DNA of 64,000 nt from Onchidella celtica (GCA_963931925.1 OZ007571.1:57619478-57683477); one strand, 5' to 3'; shown: positions 1 through 12,191, numbered from the stretch's first letter. Notes: generated by a model from the letters alone, not told the origin. Program-made: numbers and translations.

Positions 1-1890
1 AGAATGTAGACTTTTTTTTTTTCATACTTGTTTAGTGATAATTTCTTCGACTTTTTCTCTGATGGGCGAGTTGGCTCCTTTTGTGCTCTTCAAACCTGAA
101 GTCACCATCTTGTGAAAATATTACAGTTTACATTTGTAAAGAGAAATATCCACGTGAACGTCAGATTTGTTACTATATATTAAGCAATGTTGTCAATTCG
201 AAATAAGACATGGGTTTTTTTAATACTCATTCAAGATTCATTTGAAGCTATAAAAGATAATTTTTCCTAATAGAAATCAAGTACCTCTTTAATATTTTGG
301 TATCCCGCAATTCACGTGTTTTACCTTCCCCTTGATCGCTCTAATCTTATTCCATAGTAATTATCCCTGTAGACCATACGATTTTGAAGTAAGTTTAAAA
401 ACCCAGCATAAAATCGTCTAATTCACCTACAATAATTATTATAGCAGTTGTACCAGAGTAGCTTGTACCTTGTAGAGTAAGACTGGGATACAGTGAGTTT
501 TGTACGCAAACATATCGAGGGTTGACAACCAGAATGTTTCATGTACAACCTGGTCAGACTGAGAGAAACAAGTTTGAAATTTGTAATTTTAATTTAAAAA
601 AAATTCAAACAATTGCATTAACTTCAACGCGGTCACACGTACAGTTTTACTGGGCTATGGAATGAAGTCACACACCTTGTGTCTTGGATATGTAAGAGCA
701 GTGAATGAAAAATTATGGACATAACACACTCTAGTTGCCTCGATATGTTCTACAGTGTGTAATACGAAACTTGGCAAAGGTAAATTCATAGTTTGAGCGG
801 CGCAACGTGAAAAGTCATGCGTATATTCACCTAACAGTATGTAATGCGCAGAGTTTCTATCAGTACTAAAATGGGGCACTTGGGCAATTGCGCGCGGTGA
901 CGTGAAAAAGTTAAGTAAATAAAACAATGTTATTCAAAAGTAGGACCATGGTCAAATGATACGTTAATGAAATGGATGTGTACAATCTCCAGCGATACCA
1001 GAAATGTGACTTTTCAAAACGGCCAAACCTATTAAAACAATCCATTTTCAAACCGTTGACCCGTAAGTGGTGGGCAAACAATTTGACGCCATTTACTGTA
1101 CTTTATAAACACTGAGCTCTTATAACTGTTACAGGCACACTCCCGAGGAGACATCACCATGACATTTAATGTAAATGTTGACAGTGTGTGCATATCAGGA
1201 TTTCTCTGACAAAGAAAACAACAAAAATAATTATTCTGGCCATGGTTTTTCCCCAATTGGTCTGTGTCACTAATGCGACCCCAAAATTTATTATGTAAAC
1301 CGTGATGCCTCTCAGTCACAGCCATAATGTGCTCAAAATGCATTGGAACTTCTGATGGAAGACGAATTAAAATTGAAAATTTCAGGAAAGTGCGATTTGT
1401 GTACTAAACATCACAATAGGATTATAACCAGTGTTATCATTTCAAATCGTGTACATTTTTTTTTTTTTTTTTACTAAATTTCTTTGTAATTATTTAAGAA
1501 GATGAAAGTCATTGGTGCCAGGGATTAAATATTTGTTTCGTTCACGTAAGGAAAAGGATGAATTTAGCATACAAATTAATGCAAAAAGAAGAATTGAAAT
1601 TCTTTGGAGGACGAAACACGGGAGCGTTGCATAAAACATGTGAAAAGGCCTATTTTGCAAGAATCAAACACATTTAGGACTGACATTTTTATTAACATAA
1701 TATCAAACAAAATTTAGATTTTTCCGTATAAACTGAAGTTAGAGATGAGCTAGAATTTTCTTTTTCTGGCCTATCATTATTTTTTTATTTTTTATTTTTT
1801 TATTTTTAACATAATTATATCGCTGGGTCACTGTTATGGATTTTCTCCCAAGAGCTATTATTTCAGGATCAGTTTAAAGAAAAATAAATT
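1..1890. other. Unassigned AT-rich sequence
   Basis: I see no supportable gene here. Open frames are short, begin at random methionines and show no family motif or splice structure. There are homopolymer T runs near 11 and 1457 and an AT-rich stretch around 1780-1810. Confidence 0.5.
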
Positions 1891-2116
1891 AGGATCTTGC
1901 ATAAATACCAAGTGCATGTAGTTCACAGTCTAGTTCACAACACTGCACTTTGGAATGACTTCCCACGCAGTTTCCAGTGCATTACCATCTTCCATTGTCA
2001 GATCAATAATATATGGAGGGGAAGGGGGAAGGTTGGGGGGAGTATTCCGTATTTCTTCCCATTCTGTCAGATACAGCCCGAGGGCCATGTCAATGCTCGC
2101 CTCCTGTTTGACGCTC

Positions 2117-2400
2117 TTTTTAGAGCTGAGCATATTCCACACCATATAATGAGACTAGTGCCGAGAGCTGAAACATCAGGTTTTCTGGAAGTCCAAGAAC
2201 AGTGCCATTATCACGTTTTCCCGTCTTATACTGTATGGGCCATTGAAACCTGTTTTAGAGCTGAGTATAGTCCATGCCATACAAGGAGACTACTGTCGAG
2301 AGCTGAAATATCAGGTTTTCTGGAAGTGCAGGAACAGCACAATTGATGTCTTTAGATTTTATTCTGTATGGGCTTTTTAAAACCTGTTGTCAGAACTAAA
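2117..2400. repeat. Degenerate tandem repeat, about 135-bp period
   Basis: The block starting TTTTAGAGCTGAG at 2117 recurs at 2253 with the same order of sub-blocks (GAGAGCTGAAA..ATCAGGTTTTCTGGAAGT, then CTGTATGGGC..TTGAAACCTG). A third, partial copy begins near 2375. The period is close to 135 bp, a multiple of three, so a plus-strand frame stays open through it. I see no domain in that frame and do not call it a gene. Confidence 0.7.
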
Positions 2401-3133
2401 GTTTCAGATACTGATACACTCATCGACTGTACTCGCATGGAGACTGTATACGCAACCACAGTTCACTGGCAAAGATGGTGTTATGCAAAATGCACCGGAG
2501 GCGAACACCTTCGGGGCTGTGATAACCGAGAGACTATTACTTTCTCTTCATCAAAATTCAAAGCGAAAACTCTTGTTTCTAAATCATATTATCTTTATTG
2601 TTTTATCGAATTTCACGTGACGACAACGGCAGATGTAAAAAAAAGGAAATAATATAAATTAAAGAATTCTCTCTAAGAATCTAGACAGTTTCTATTTTGT
2701 TTCCTTCTTTTTTGCAGCAGTCAGTGCAGGTTTTCATGGATTCAGACACTAACGAGACTCTACAATGTGGTTTGGATGAGAGGTGGGTGGGGGTGAGAGA
2801 ACGGATCTGATAAATAAAACGGTGATGATGCACGGAAATCTCATTAAGGAAACCGAGTAGTAAATTGGATTTCTTGAGGAGCTGGAACAATTTTTGTTCC
2901 AGGATGCGACCATGCGAAAATAAAAAGCTAGTGGTTTACAAATGAGATAATGAAGAGGGTTTTGATCAATTAGGAGATCTAGGGCTCTGGAATACAAAAT
3001 CATAGTTATTAGCTCCGTTGTTTCTGTGTTATGTTTTCGGTTCCTTTTTATTTAGATGAGATTCTAGGGCAGAACTTTCAAAATGTATAAGGTGTTTATC
3101 TGTGTGTATCTTTTTCTTTTACACGTCGGTTAA

Positions 3134-3755
3134 CCCTCTCACTGACATAGGGCCGATATAATATCAGCCCATCTTTATGTTGTGGAAGACTGCCGCCCAG
3201 CCGATGTATCCGCCCTACCTTCCACGCTAAAACTGCCTCCAGGCCGATACATAAGCCGACATTGTTCCTGCATGTTTTGGTACTCCTAAGTTTATATTAC
3301 ATCCTGCTGCCTTTCTAAGCGGTGATCCATTATTCTGGTAGTTTAAAGGAAGGAAGGGCCTCTAGGCTTTGCTGCAAAAGGGTTTTAAAGCAAGTATTCA
3401 CTTTCTATCCGTTGAGTTATTCAACTTAAAGCATTCAAACCCTTCAGTAAGTTGCAGGCAATGCATTACATAATTTACAAACCTCGGTGTTCTTTGTTGT
3501 CGAAAACTTTTACAATTTGTTACACCAGAGACACTTAATCCTCTAGTGACCAGGCGAAAATTGAAAATTCCAAAACTTGAGAAATAATAATTATGCTGAA
3601 CTGATTTTCAATAGTCAGATTATTGTAAAAATATAAATAATTATGTAACTGAAAAGTTTTGTGTTAAAAAAAATTGGAAGAGCAAACATCAAAGATAGAG
3701 CATTTTTTGGCTCCAGGTGACCTGTTTCAAATATGGTACACTTTGAGCTAATGGG
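3134..3755. mobile_element. Possible piggyBac-like non-autonomous element
   Basis: TTAA at 3130-3133 is followed by CCCTCTCACTGAC, and GGG at 3753-3755 is followed by TTAA at 3756-3759. This is the TTAA/CCC..GGG/TTAA layout of piggyBac-type elements. The terminal repeats match only weakly beyond CCC/GGG. An alternative left end is TTAA TCCTCTAGTGACC near 3536. The right-end motif (ACCTGTTTCAAATATGG then ACACTTTGAGCTAA) recurs near 11475-11505, so it belongs to a dispersed family. There is no coding sequence. Confidence 0.35.
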
Positions 3756-4166
3756 TTAATTTCATTCATTCGAGCTCATAATGCTGAAAATAAATTATGG
3801 TAGACGACGTCCATTGCGCACATTTCCCTCATCATTGATTCTTGTAAACCACGAGGACCAACCTGTGTCATACTTCAGACCCCAAACAAGAAACTGTACA
3901 TTTTGATGGAAAGTGGTGTAGTCTCCCGTAGGCTTACAACTGAACTCTTCATACCCGAAAACCTGCAGACACTGCTAAAGGTTATGCACATTCCAGTTTC
4001 CTAGAGGTTTTGGGCGAAGGATACAGCGTCAATACATTCATAAAGGAGAGCTAGACGGTATCAATCATAGAATCCTGATAACAGCATTTGAAAACTCTCT
4101 GTGGCTCTCTGTGGAGCTTAAGCAACGAAAGACCTGGCATTCGCGACACCAAAATGATGAGGTAAT

Positions 4167-4351
<185 letters not shown>

Positions 4352-4976
4352 GTGTATGTCTGCCCGTCTGTCCATCAGCCCATCTGTCTGTCTGTCTCTT
4401 TCCTGTCTGCCTCTCTGTCCATTTATCTTTCCATCTTTGTTAAAGTGTCCGTCAAGAAGCCTGATAGTTTCTATGTATCAAGAGACATCAAACACACTCA
4501 CAATACTCTCACTGTGAGCTCCACACAAAGTGCATTTAATGCTCTGCTCTTGCTCATGAAAGACACGAAACGCTCTCTGGTCATCACCATATCGCGTTCC
4601 CATCAAATGCCAGTAGTTACAAATTATTCGTCTCCATCTATCCACCCAGTGCTATTCACTCGTGGCATTGTGAAGCACTATGGATAGTACCAAGTTTATA
4701 GAGATAACCCCATCATAAACTACTATAGACCATCTGAAAGGGACAAATCTAGCCCAGCCGGCAGCCATGCGGATATCTGACGAGTAGGATTAACGCCAAG
4801 TCTGCACATGGCAATGACATCCTTCCCACGCAGATCCATTTTTTAACAATTTTCCATATCACACTGAGTTGAACAGGTGTTTGTGGCACCTTGCCCTACT
4901 CACGCCGGAGATTAGACTCTGTCGACTGTTCTAAATGTCACTTTAATGATAGAGTTTTGGATCGAAAGCAGATAAT

Positions 4977-5723
4977 ATATGGCCTTTAGCGTCTTTACAG
5001 ACGGTCTTAGCAGCTAGAATATTCACTTTCACTTTGACTGACAGCTTCTCTCGTGGCTTATTCTACCAATGTTTGACCCGAGAGTGCGATGGCAGTGATT
5101 GCAGGTCAGTCTTTTGGGTTCACTTTGGCGAGTGTTTTCATTCCGCCTCTGTCGTTTTGTCAGGTATGTTTCTTTTGCCTTGAAGTCTATTGCGAGCGTG
5201 CCACTGCGCAATTTTTGTCTCCATCTGCTTCGATCATTTGCAAGGTTCTCCCATTCATTGGGGTCGATGTTGAATGCTTTCATCGTGACCTTGCAAGTGT
5301 CTTTGAATCGCAGATGTGGCCTACCTCTGGGTCGGTTGCCAGTAGCAAGTTCCCCGTAGAGAATTTGTCTGGGGATGCGATCATTTTCCATACGGTGGAG
5401 ATGTCCAAGCCACCGCAGTCTTTTTTTGCCTAGGAGAGCCTGAGTTGATGGTGTTGGCTCGGCTCAGAACTTCGATATTTGAGATCCTGTCTTGCCACTT
5501 GATCTTGAGAATTTTGCGTAGGCAGCGCAGGTGGAAGGAGTTGAGGGATCTTTCATGTTTGGAGTAGGTGGTCCATGTCTCTGAGCCATACAGCAGGGTG
5601 CTTAGGACGCAAGTTTGGTACACGAGTACCTTTGTTTTGATGGTCAGCTTGCTATTGTTCCACACCCTTTTTGAGAGTTTGCCAAAAGCTGTGGCCGCCT
5701 TTCCTATTCTGGCATTTATTTCT
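4977..5723 (-). pseudogene. LINE family B, 5'-truncated copy (reverse transcriptase C-terminus)
   Basis: This minus-strand fragment is nearly identical to 12790-13540. It encodes the post-catalytic part of a non-LTR retrotransposon reverse transcriptase: the LLYGSETWTTYSKHERSLN block, the RCLRKILKIKWQD block and the conserved RPRGRPHLRFKD region, ending with a C2H2-type finger (CNHCHRTLGSNIGRISHERS). The copy is 5'-truncated inside the frame at about 5723, where similarity to the longer copy stops abruptly. Near 5437 it lacks two bases present at the equivalent site near 13065, which shifts the frame and kills the ORF. The 3' untranslated tail after the stop (about 50 bases, to GGCCATAT) is shared with the other copy, so both are genuine 3' ends of one family. 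Near-identity suggests recent mobility of the family, while this copy is dead on arrival. Confidence 0.9.
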
Positions 5724-6240
5724 GCTTGTTGTATTCGAGTTGTAAAGGCCGAGAGCCAGGTATAGGTTTTTATTAAGCCGGCGTTGTGACTTTCCGGGCC
5801 CGGACGAGGTCTGGGTCGTCGTGATACAACAAATATAACAGTGCAGAGAGGTCTTTCATTTTCCTCTATGATAATAATGTTCAGCGAGCATGAAAGGGTG
5901 AAAACAGGTGGAGCTGTGTAATTTTGTCCCATGCAGCCTGTCTGGATACAGAATGATATTTGGGATTCTAGAAGATTTGGAGAGATTTTCCTGTTTTTCG
6001 GCGAAAGACAGTATAAGAGAAAAGAATGAAGTCATATGGGGCTCTTGGCAAAGATAAATCATGTATATCCGTCCTTCTTGAGCAGTCATTCATAAAGCAG
6101 AATCACTCGACTCACTAGGATAGGAAGGAATTTCAAGTCTAAGGAGAAGACTTTTAGCAAGGAGAAGGGTTTAGTTAGGAGGAATTTCAGTCAGTTCAAA
6201 CTTAGAAAGAACGGGGCATTAAATAGCATTAATGCCTTTC

Positions 6241-6282
6241 TTACTTCACAGGCATCTTAAGTTTTACTCCCCCCCCCCCAAA

Positions 6283-6313
<31 letters not shown>

Positions 6314-6441
6314 CTACAGAAACCTTTTCATCGAACAGGTACTCAGCTAGTTAAATCTATCTATATCTTCTATATAAAAAAACAGCAAGGAAAAAAAATT
6401 CACTGCTGCGAGGAAGAAATGCCCAGACCTGAAAAAATTAC
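6241..6441. repeat. Left ~200-bp direct repeat flanking LINE family A
   Basis: This block starts TTACTTCACAGGCATC and ends GAAAAAATTAC. It is repeated at 8655-8850, just beyond the LINE. The two copies differ only in lengths of the C, A and CAA runs and one base (CTACAGAAACC versus CTACACAAACC). It contains the first ~80 bases of the Helitron whose full copy follows the right repeat, so the LINE appears to have landed inside a Helitron 5' end. Confidence 0.9.
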
Positions 6442-8654
6442 CTGGCATGTAAGGGTGTACTCCAGAAGAAGCTGAGGAAAATGAAAAATGACTGGCTTGA
6501 AGAGCGAGTAAGAGAAACTCAGAAATATGCCGACACAAACAACACTAGAAAGTTCTTTGAGAGCCTCCGAGCTGTGTTTGGACCATCCCGCTCTGGCACT
6601 ACGCCACTTCTTGCGTCAGATGGTTCAACACGCATTGTTGAATTGAATGCCATAATTCAGCGTTGAGCAGAACATTTCGGAGGTGTGCTAAATCGGCCAT
6701 CAAATATAAATACTGAGTCCATTGACCGCCTCCCTCAGACTCCTATAAATGCAGCTCTTGCCAAGCCATTCACAGCAAATGAGACCCGAACTGCCACAAA
6801 TCAGATGTCCTTTAACAAATCACCAGGCGTGGATTCAATTCCTGCTGAGGTGTATGCCTTCGGTGGAGAAAAGCTTATTGAAAGGTTGACCGAGTTGTTC
6901 AATCATATGTTAAAAGCAGGGAAGCTGCCACAGGACTTCAAAGATGCTTCAATCATCCATCTGTAGAAAAACAAAGGGGACAGCCAAGTCTGTGACAACC
7001 ATCGGGGAATCTCTCTACTTTCAATTGCTGGCAAAATATTGGCAAGAATGCTTCTGAATCGCCTTCTTGATCACCTCTCGTCAAATGACTTGCTTCCCGA
7101 GAGCCAATGTGGCTTTCGTAAAGAGAGGGGAACGGCGGATATGATTTTTGCTGCCAGGCAGATTCAGGAAAAATGCATGGAACAAAATAAAGCGCTGTAT
7201 ATCACATTTGTTGACCTCACAAAAGCATTTGACACAGTGTGTCGTGAAGGCCTCTGGAAAATCTTGGCGAAGTTTGGGTGTCCACCCGAATTCATCACAA
7301 TAGTGCGCCAGTTTCATGATGGCATGCAAGCTGCAGTCAAAAGCAACGGCAGTGTTTCAGAGCCCTTTGCTGTCACAAATGGGGTAAAACAGGGTTGTGT
7401 CTTAGCCCCAACTCTGTTCAGCATCATGTTCTCTGCAATGCTACAAGAAGCCTTTAGCTCTCCTCCTCAAGGGGTAAGCATCAAGTACCGAACTGATGGC
7501 AGTCTATTCAACCTCAGGAGACTTCAGGCAAAAACCAAAACCAAAAGTACTCAAGTCTGTGACCTACTATTTGCTGATGATTGTGCACTTCTGGCACACG
7601 ATGAGGATAGCATGCAAAACTGTGTTGATAAGTTCTCTAGTGCCTGTGACAACTTTGGCCTCACAATAAGCACAAAGAAGACGGAAGTGCTCCATCAGCC
7701 TACTCCAGACGACAAGTATCCTGTGACCCCAAATATCAAAGTCCATGACAGACTTCTGAAGGTGTCGGAGAACTTCACCTATCTTGGCAGTACACTGTCT
7801 TCCGCGGCTCGTGTTGATACTGAAATTCTCTCAAGAATCAGCAAAGCCAGCTCTGCATTTGGCAGGCTTCGAAAGAGAGTATGGGATGTTGCCGGCATTC
7901 GCACAGACACTAAGCTGAAAGTGTACAATGCTGTGGTCCTTCCCACCCTACTCTATGGGGCTGAAACCTGGACAGTGTACCAATCGCATGCCAGAAAGCT
8001 AAATCACTTTCATCTGGCCTGCCTTAGAAAGATCCTAAGGATCAAATGGCAGGATAAAATTCCAGACACTGAGGTCCTCAATCGTGCCAAGGAATTGAGC
8101 ATCTTCTGCCACCTGAAAAAAATTCAGCTACGTTGGGCAGGACATGTTGTCAGAATGCCCGACTCCAGACTCCCTAAGCAAATCTTCTTCTCTGAGCTCT
8201 CCAATGGAACGAGGAATGTTGGGGCCCCAAAGAGACGTTACAAAGACACTCTCAAGCAATCACTGAAGGCCTGTGCCATTGATGTGAGTGAGTGGGAAAA
8301 GCTCTCGCTTGATCGTGCAAATTGGAGGGCGGCCCTTACCAGAGGCAGCAAAGCATGGGAAGCTGACAGAGTCCAGCAGGCTATCAAAAAAAGAGAACGG
8401 CGCAAGAAAAGGCCCAGTGGTACTGAACCAACGGAGCACTCTTGTCATTTATGCGGAAGGGTCTGCAGGGCAAAAATAGGTCTTATCAGTCACATGAGAA
8501 GCCATAAGTCATGAAAGAACAGTCTTTCCATTCTGTCCTCTGTGTCTTTTAGTTCTCTTTATTGTCCATGTGTTGAAATTCTCAACAATTTCTGTTCTTT
8601 ATTCCTCTGGTGTTGTTAAGGTCATCATCATACCTGATGGACGAACTATTATTA
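6442..8654 (+). mobile_element. LINE family A, 5'-truncated non-LTR retrotransposon
   Basis: The insert lies exactly between two ~200-bp direct repeats. It has a reverse transcriptase frame, a short 3' untranslated region and a terminal (ATT)n/(TTA)n tail at about 8645-8657, next to the start of the right repeat. No endonuclease domain is present, so it is truncated at the 5' end relative to a full element. Confidence 0.88.
6481..8514 (+). pseudogene. Non-LTR reverse transcriptase with C-terminal C2H2 finger, two nonsense codons
   Basis: One frame runs from 6481 to the stop at 8514, broken by TGA at 6664-6666 and TAG at 6964-6966; all three segments are in the same frame. The third segment alone is 491 residues. 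Visible motifs in order: the thumb-side approach (FNKSPGVDSIPAEVY), FVDLTKAFDTV carrying the first catalytic aspartate (7213 region), GVKQGCVLAPTLFSIMF, the catalytic LLFADDCALLA (FADD box near 7575), FTYLGSTLS, LLYGAETWTVY, RWAGHVVRMPD, and a final CHLCGRVCRAKIGLISHMRSH finger (C-x2-C-x12-H-x3-H). The finger is typical of several invertebrate non-LTR families and probably binds nucleic acid (inference). The FADD core is intact, so the frame could encode a polymerase only if the two stops were bypassed. I do not assign a clade. Confidence 0.9.
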
Positions 8655-8850
8655 TTACTTCACAGGCATCTTAAGTTTTACCCCCCCCCCCCCCAAAAAA
8701 AAACAACAACAACAACAACAACCTACACAAACCTTTTCATCGAACAGGTACTCAGCTAGTTAAATCTATCTATATCTTCTATATAAAAAAACAGCAAGGA
8801 AAAAAAATTCACTGCTGCGAGGAAGAAATGCCCAGACCTGAAAAAATTAC
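8655..8850. repeat. Right ~200-bp direct repeat flanking LINE family A
   Basis: Partner of 6241-6441. It begins immediately at the LINE's 3' tail and runs on without a break into the rest of a Helitron (8769-9267). This shows that the right side is the original, uninterrupted target context. Confidence 0.9.
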
Positions 8851-9267
8851 ATGTGAAAGATGGTTATTTTTGCTACTATGTCTATTCCTTTGACATAAAA
8901 GCGAAGTATCGTAATTTTGTAATAAATGAAAAGAGGCCTAAAAATATCGAATAATGCTTTCTCCTCAACAATGATGGCCTCCCTCCTGCCTTTGTTTTGT
9001 TTCGACTTTAGTAACGTGCATGTCATAAAAAGTAATCATATCAAGCTTGGTGCGCAGTGTCCTGGCGCGCATGAGTTCTGAAGCAGGACTGCAGATTACT
9101 ACTTTTATTTGTAAGAGAGAGAGAGAGAGAGGACGTCATGGAATAATGCTTGCCATGCGGGTGTTACTGTGCCAGTTGTGAGTTGTTTTCTTCCTAGATC
9201 TACATAATCTGTGTGCCGATTGTGCGTGTTGTTTGCAACCCGTTCTTTGAACGGGCCCTTACACTAG
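8769..9267 (+). mobile_element. Non-autonomous Helitron, copy 1
   Basis: The 5' end is A^TCTATATCTTCTATATAAA at 8769. The 3' end is a hairpin (CCCGTTC TTT GAACGGG near 9239) followed by CCTTACACTAG, then T, matching Helitron rules (5' TC, 3' hairpin plus CTAG, insertion between A and T). It is about 500 bp and non-coding. It contains a short (GA)n at 9115-9131 and an internal segment (GTGCATGTCATAAAAAGTA onward) shared with the Helitrons at 36528 and 53232. Confidence 0.85.
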
Positions 9268-9682
9268 TAAAAAAAAAACAGCAAGGAAAAAAAATTCACT
9301 GCTGCGAGGAAGAAATGCCCAGACCTGAAAAAATTACATGTGAAAGATGGTTATTTTTGCTACTATGTCTATTCCTTTGACATGAAAGCGAAGTATCGTA
9401 ATTTTGTAATAAATGAAAATAGGCCTAAAAATATCGAATAATGCTTTCTCCTCAACAATGATGGCCTCCCTCCTGCCTTTGTTTTGTTTCGACTTTAAAC
9501 TTCCAGTTGCGTTTCAAAGTTTGAAGGCATGAGTTTCTGTGCCGTCTGCTTTGTGCACGGTACGGGCCATGCGGGTGTTGCTGTGCCAGTTGTGAGTTGT
9601 TTTCTACCTAGATCTACATTAATCTCTGTACTTATTGTGCATATTGTTTGCAACCCGTTCTTTGAACGGGCCCTTACACTAG
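9268..9682 (+). mobile_element. Non-autonomous Helitron, tandem partial copy 2
   Basis: A second copy of the preceding element is joined directly to its CTAGT end. It lacks the first ~20 bases and an internal segment (the part with the GA tract), but ends in the same hairpin and CTAG at 9679-9682. Head-to-tail copies fit rolling-circle read-through or repeated insertion at the same end. Confidence 0.82.
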
Positions 9683-9689
9683 TATAATA

Positions 9690-9960
9690 CAAAATAGAAG
9701 TTTTATGATCCGTTGGAATAATGATTTCTTTCTTCATTTGATTGCAATGAATACGGAAATTTACTGTCTGTTAATGTTTAAAAAATTACCAATTTAAAAG
9801 CATAGTAGTAAAAAAAAATAAAAATATTATTAGATGACAATTCAAACTGGAGGAGGAACTGAGGAATATGGAATACCAAAAGGAGGAGAGGATCGGTGTG
9901 TGGCTGGGACTCTGAAAATCACTGTTCTTAAGGCTTCTTTGGGACAATAACTAATACCCT
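9690..9960. repeat. Degenerate dispersed repeat
   Basis: Short blocks such as GAAGTTTTATGAT, GATGACAATTCAAA and the GGAGGA-rich stretch recur near 29530-29700 and, more weakly, at 26440-26830. The sequence is decayed and no complete ends are visible here. Confidence 0.4.
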
Positions 9961-10499
9961 GAGACTAACTAAGAACTTGAAATGCCGAATGAACTGCACG
10001 TTAATTGTTGTTTTTACAATTCCGATACAAAATCTTGAAGGTTTCTTCGGCAGACGACAGATTACAATGTTTAACAGAATGCGCTTTTACTCATTTCCTG
10101 CTATTGCACTACATAGCTCGTGCAATTGATTTTCCAAGGCAGAGCCACACGGACTCAGATTCCTGCTGAGATAGTCTGACGACCAAATCCTTCTTGCTCT
10201 CTATACCAACGGACGCACAGCATGTTTTATCAAACCTTTCCAGTAATTCACGTTGCCAGTTATGATGGTGCTAATAGTGCTCATGATAATAATGAATCAA
10301 AATCAATAATACCCTATAGAATTGGTTGATTGTACACAAACTGTTTGTTCCTTCGGTCAAGCCCGGGCCGATAGACCGAGTCCTCAAGAGACCGAGTCTA
10401 CTTATATAATCTTTGCCGCTGACATCCTTATCAAAATGTCATTAAAATACCGTGTACTTTATTGTATTAGGCCTTCGCAGTATCTTAATTCCTAGTATT

Positions 10500-10648
<149 letters not shown>

Positions 10649-11633
10649 CGCCAGTCTAGTCTGTCTCTCTGTGTTGTCTGCTTTTCTGACTGCCTGTCTG
10701 TCTATCTGTCTGTCTTTCTATCGTATCTATTCAGCTTTAGTTAAACAGACTTGATCCAGTACACCACTAGACTAAAATTAATGATTACATTTTATGTGTT
10801 TTTTTACTAATTTGTTTCTTTGTTTGTTTTTTTTGCTACCCACTTCTTGATTCCTGGTCAGTTGACTTCTTTCGAGGGCACAAAATGAAGGGAAAATACA
10901 TGGGGGAGATTTTATATTCTTTCCTAAAGTTTTCTTACAAGACTTCCCCCTCTCGCACTCGCGCTCTCAATGTCTCTTTCATTTTAAACAGCCAGAGGCT
11001 GTCCCTTTCATCTCCCATTTATTTAGTTATGATTATCATTTCTTATCCCTTTCTTCCTTTGTGTTGACAACCTCATTTTGTCGAGACGCTTTCGTTGTCG
11101 ATTCACTCACTCACACCCACCTTCGCACATGCTGAACTTACTGCAGGCGTTGATTTTTTCTCCTTGGTTCATAATGTATCTGAACACCTGAACTATGTCA
11201 CCGGGCTATGTAAATATAACACAGTCATGCTCTTCAGCCCAAGAAATTGTCTGTATGAATAATTTCTCATCCTGGGCTTTGACATTAACTCCCTAAAGCC
11301 CGGTCTTGTGCTATATAATACCCAGAATCTCTGAAACAGTCGCTCGTGTAAACCTGATTTAAAATTATAGAATAAATACGAAAATATAAAGTATATCACT
11401 TATCAAGTAAAATTCGAATGCTGATTAATAATAATAAATAAAAAAAGTGTTCCAAAAGGCATGGGCATCAGGTTACCTGTTTCAGATATGGGACACTTGG
11501 CTTAAAGAGGGTTTTATACTAAGCGGGGGGACGACATAGTCAGCTGCTGACAGACAAAAAGTGCACACCATAATGTTCTATATATTTTCTTAGTAAATCC
11601 GGGAAAACCCTATCATACAAAGCCCGGCCAGAC

Positions 11634-11881
11634 ACAGTGAGCGTCTGTCAAAACTGGGCAAAAAGAAAAGATTGTATGTTGCAAAACCCCGCGTGAGAAA
11701 TAAAACCCAAACAGTACAAAGCAATCTGTCTTTAGTTTGCTTTGTATTGTTTGGGTTTTATTTCTCACGCGGGGTTTTGCAACATACAACCTTTTCTTTT
11801 TGCCCAGTTTTGACTTTGCTTATAGCCCTGCTGCGACCCCACAGTTTTTCTGTGGTTTTTATGATATACAGTGAGCGTCTG
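11634..11881 (+). mobile_element. Hairpin element copy 1 with 14-bp target duplication
   Basis: The element proper is 11648-11867. It is bounded by identical 14-mers ACAGTGAGCGTCTG at 11634-11647 and 11868-11881. The two ~77-base arms (11648-11724 and 11737-11813) are almost perfect reverse complements around a 12-base loop (TCTGTCTTTAGT). They are followed by a unique tail containing a second small hairpin, CCACAGTTTTTCTGTGG, and ending TTTTTATGATAT. There is no coding sequence. Other copies lie at 33149, 46972 and 57374. Duplications of 13-14 bp are unlike common DNA-transposon sizes and closer to LINE-type insertion (inference). Confidence 0.85.
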
Positions 11882-12191
11882 CCACTATTTCTTCTTTTGC
11901 TGACAGCAAGTGGCTACGGCGGTCCGGGCTTAGTATAACTACACCCCCCCTCCCCCCCCCCTTTTTTTTTGAAGTTAGAAAAAAACAACGATATTGTACT
12001 TTACTTTCTTCTGTCATTTCCTCCAATAGTAAATTGTTATAATATAATTACCATTTTTGACAAGGGGTAAGATTATATAAAGAGTATGGATCACCTGATA
12101 CAGTTTTAGTTCGTTTGGTTTTGAACAGCAGCCAATCTCACTTTGATTTATCTTTTCATTTTTCACAAGATACATTCTATACAGAGAAAAC

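Noticed and set aside
5089..5433. Plus-strand frames of 114 and 86 codons, repeated at 13083-13427 on the minus strand
   Set aside because: Antisense shadows of the two LINE family B copies; they recur only because the LINE recurs.
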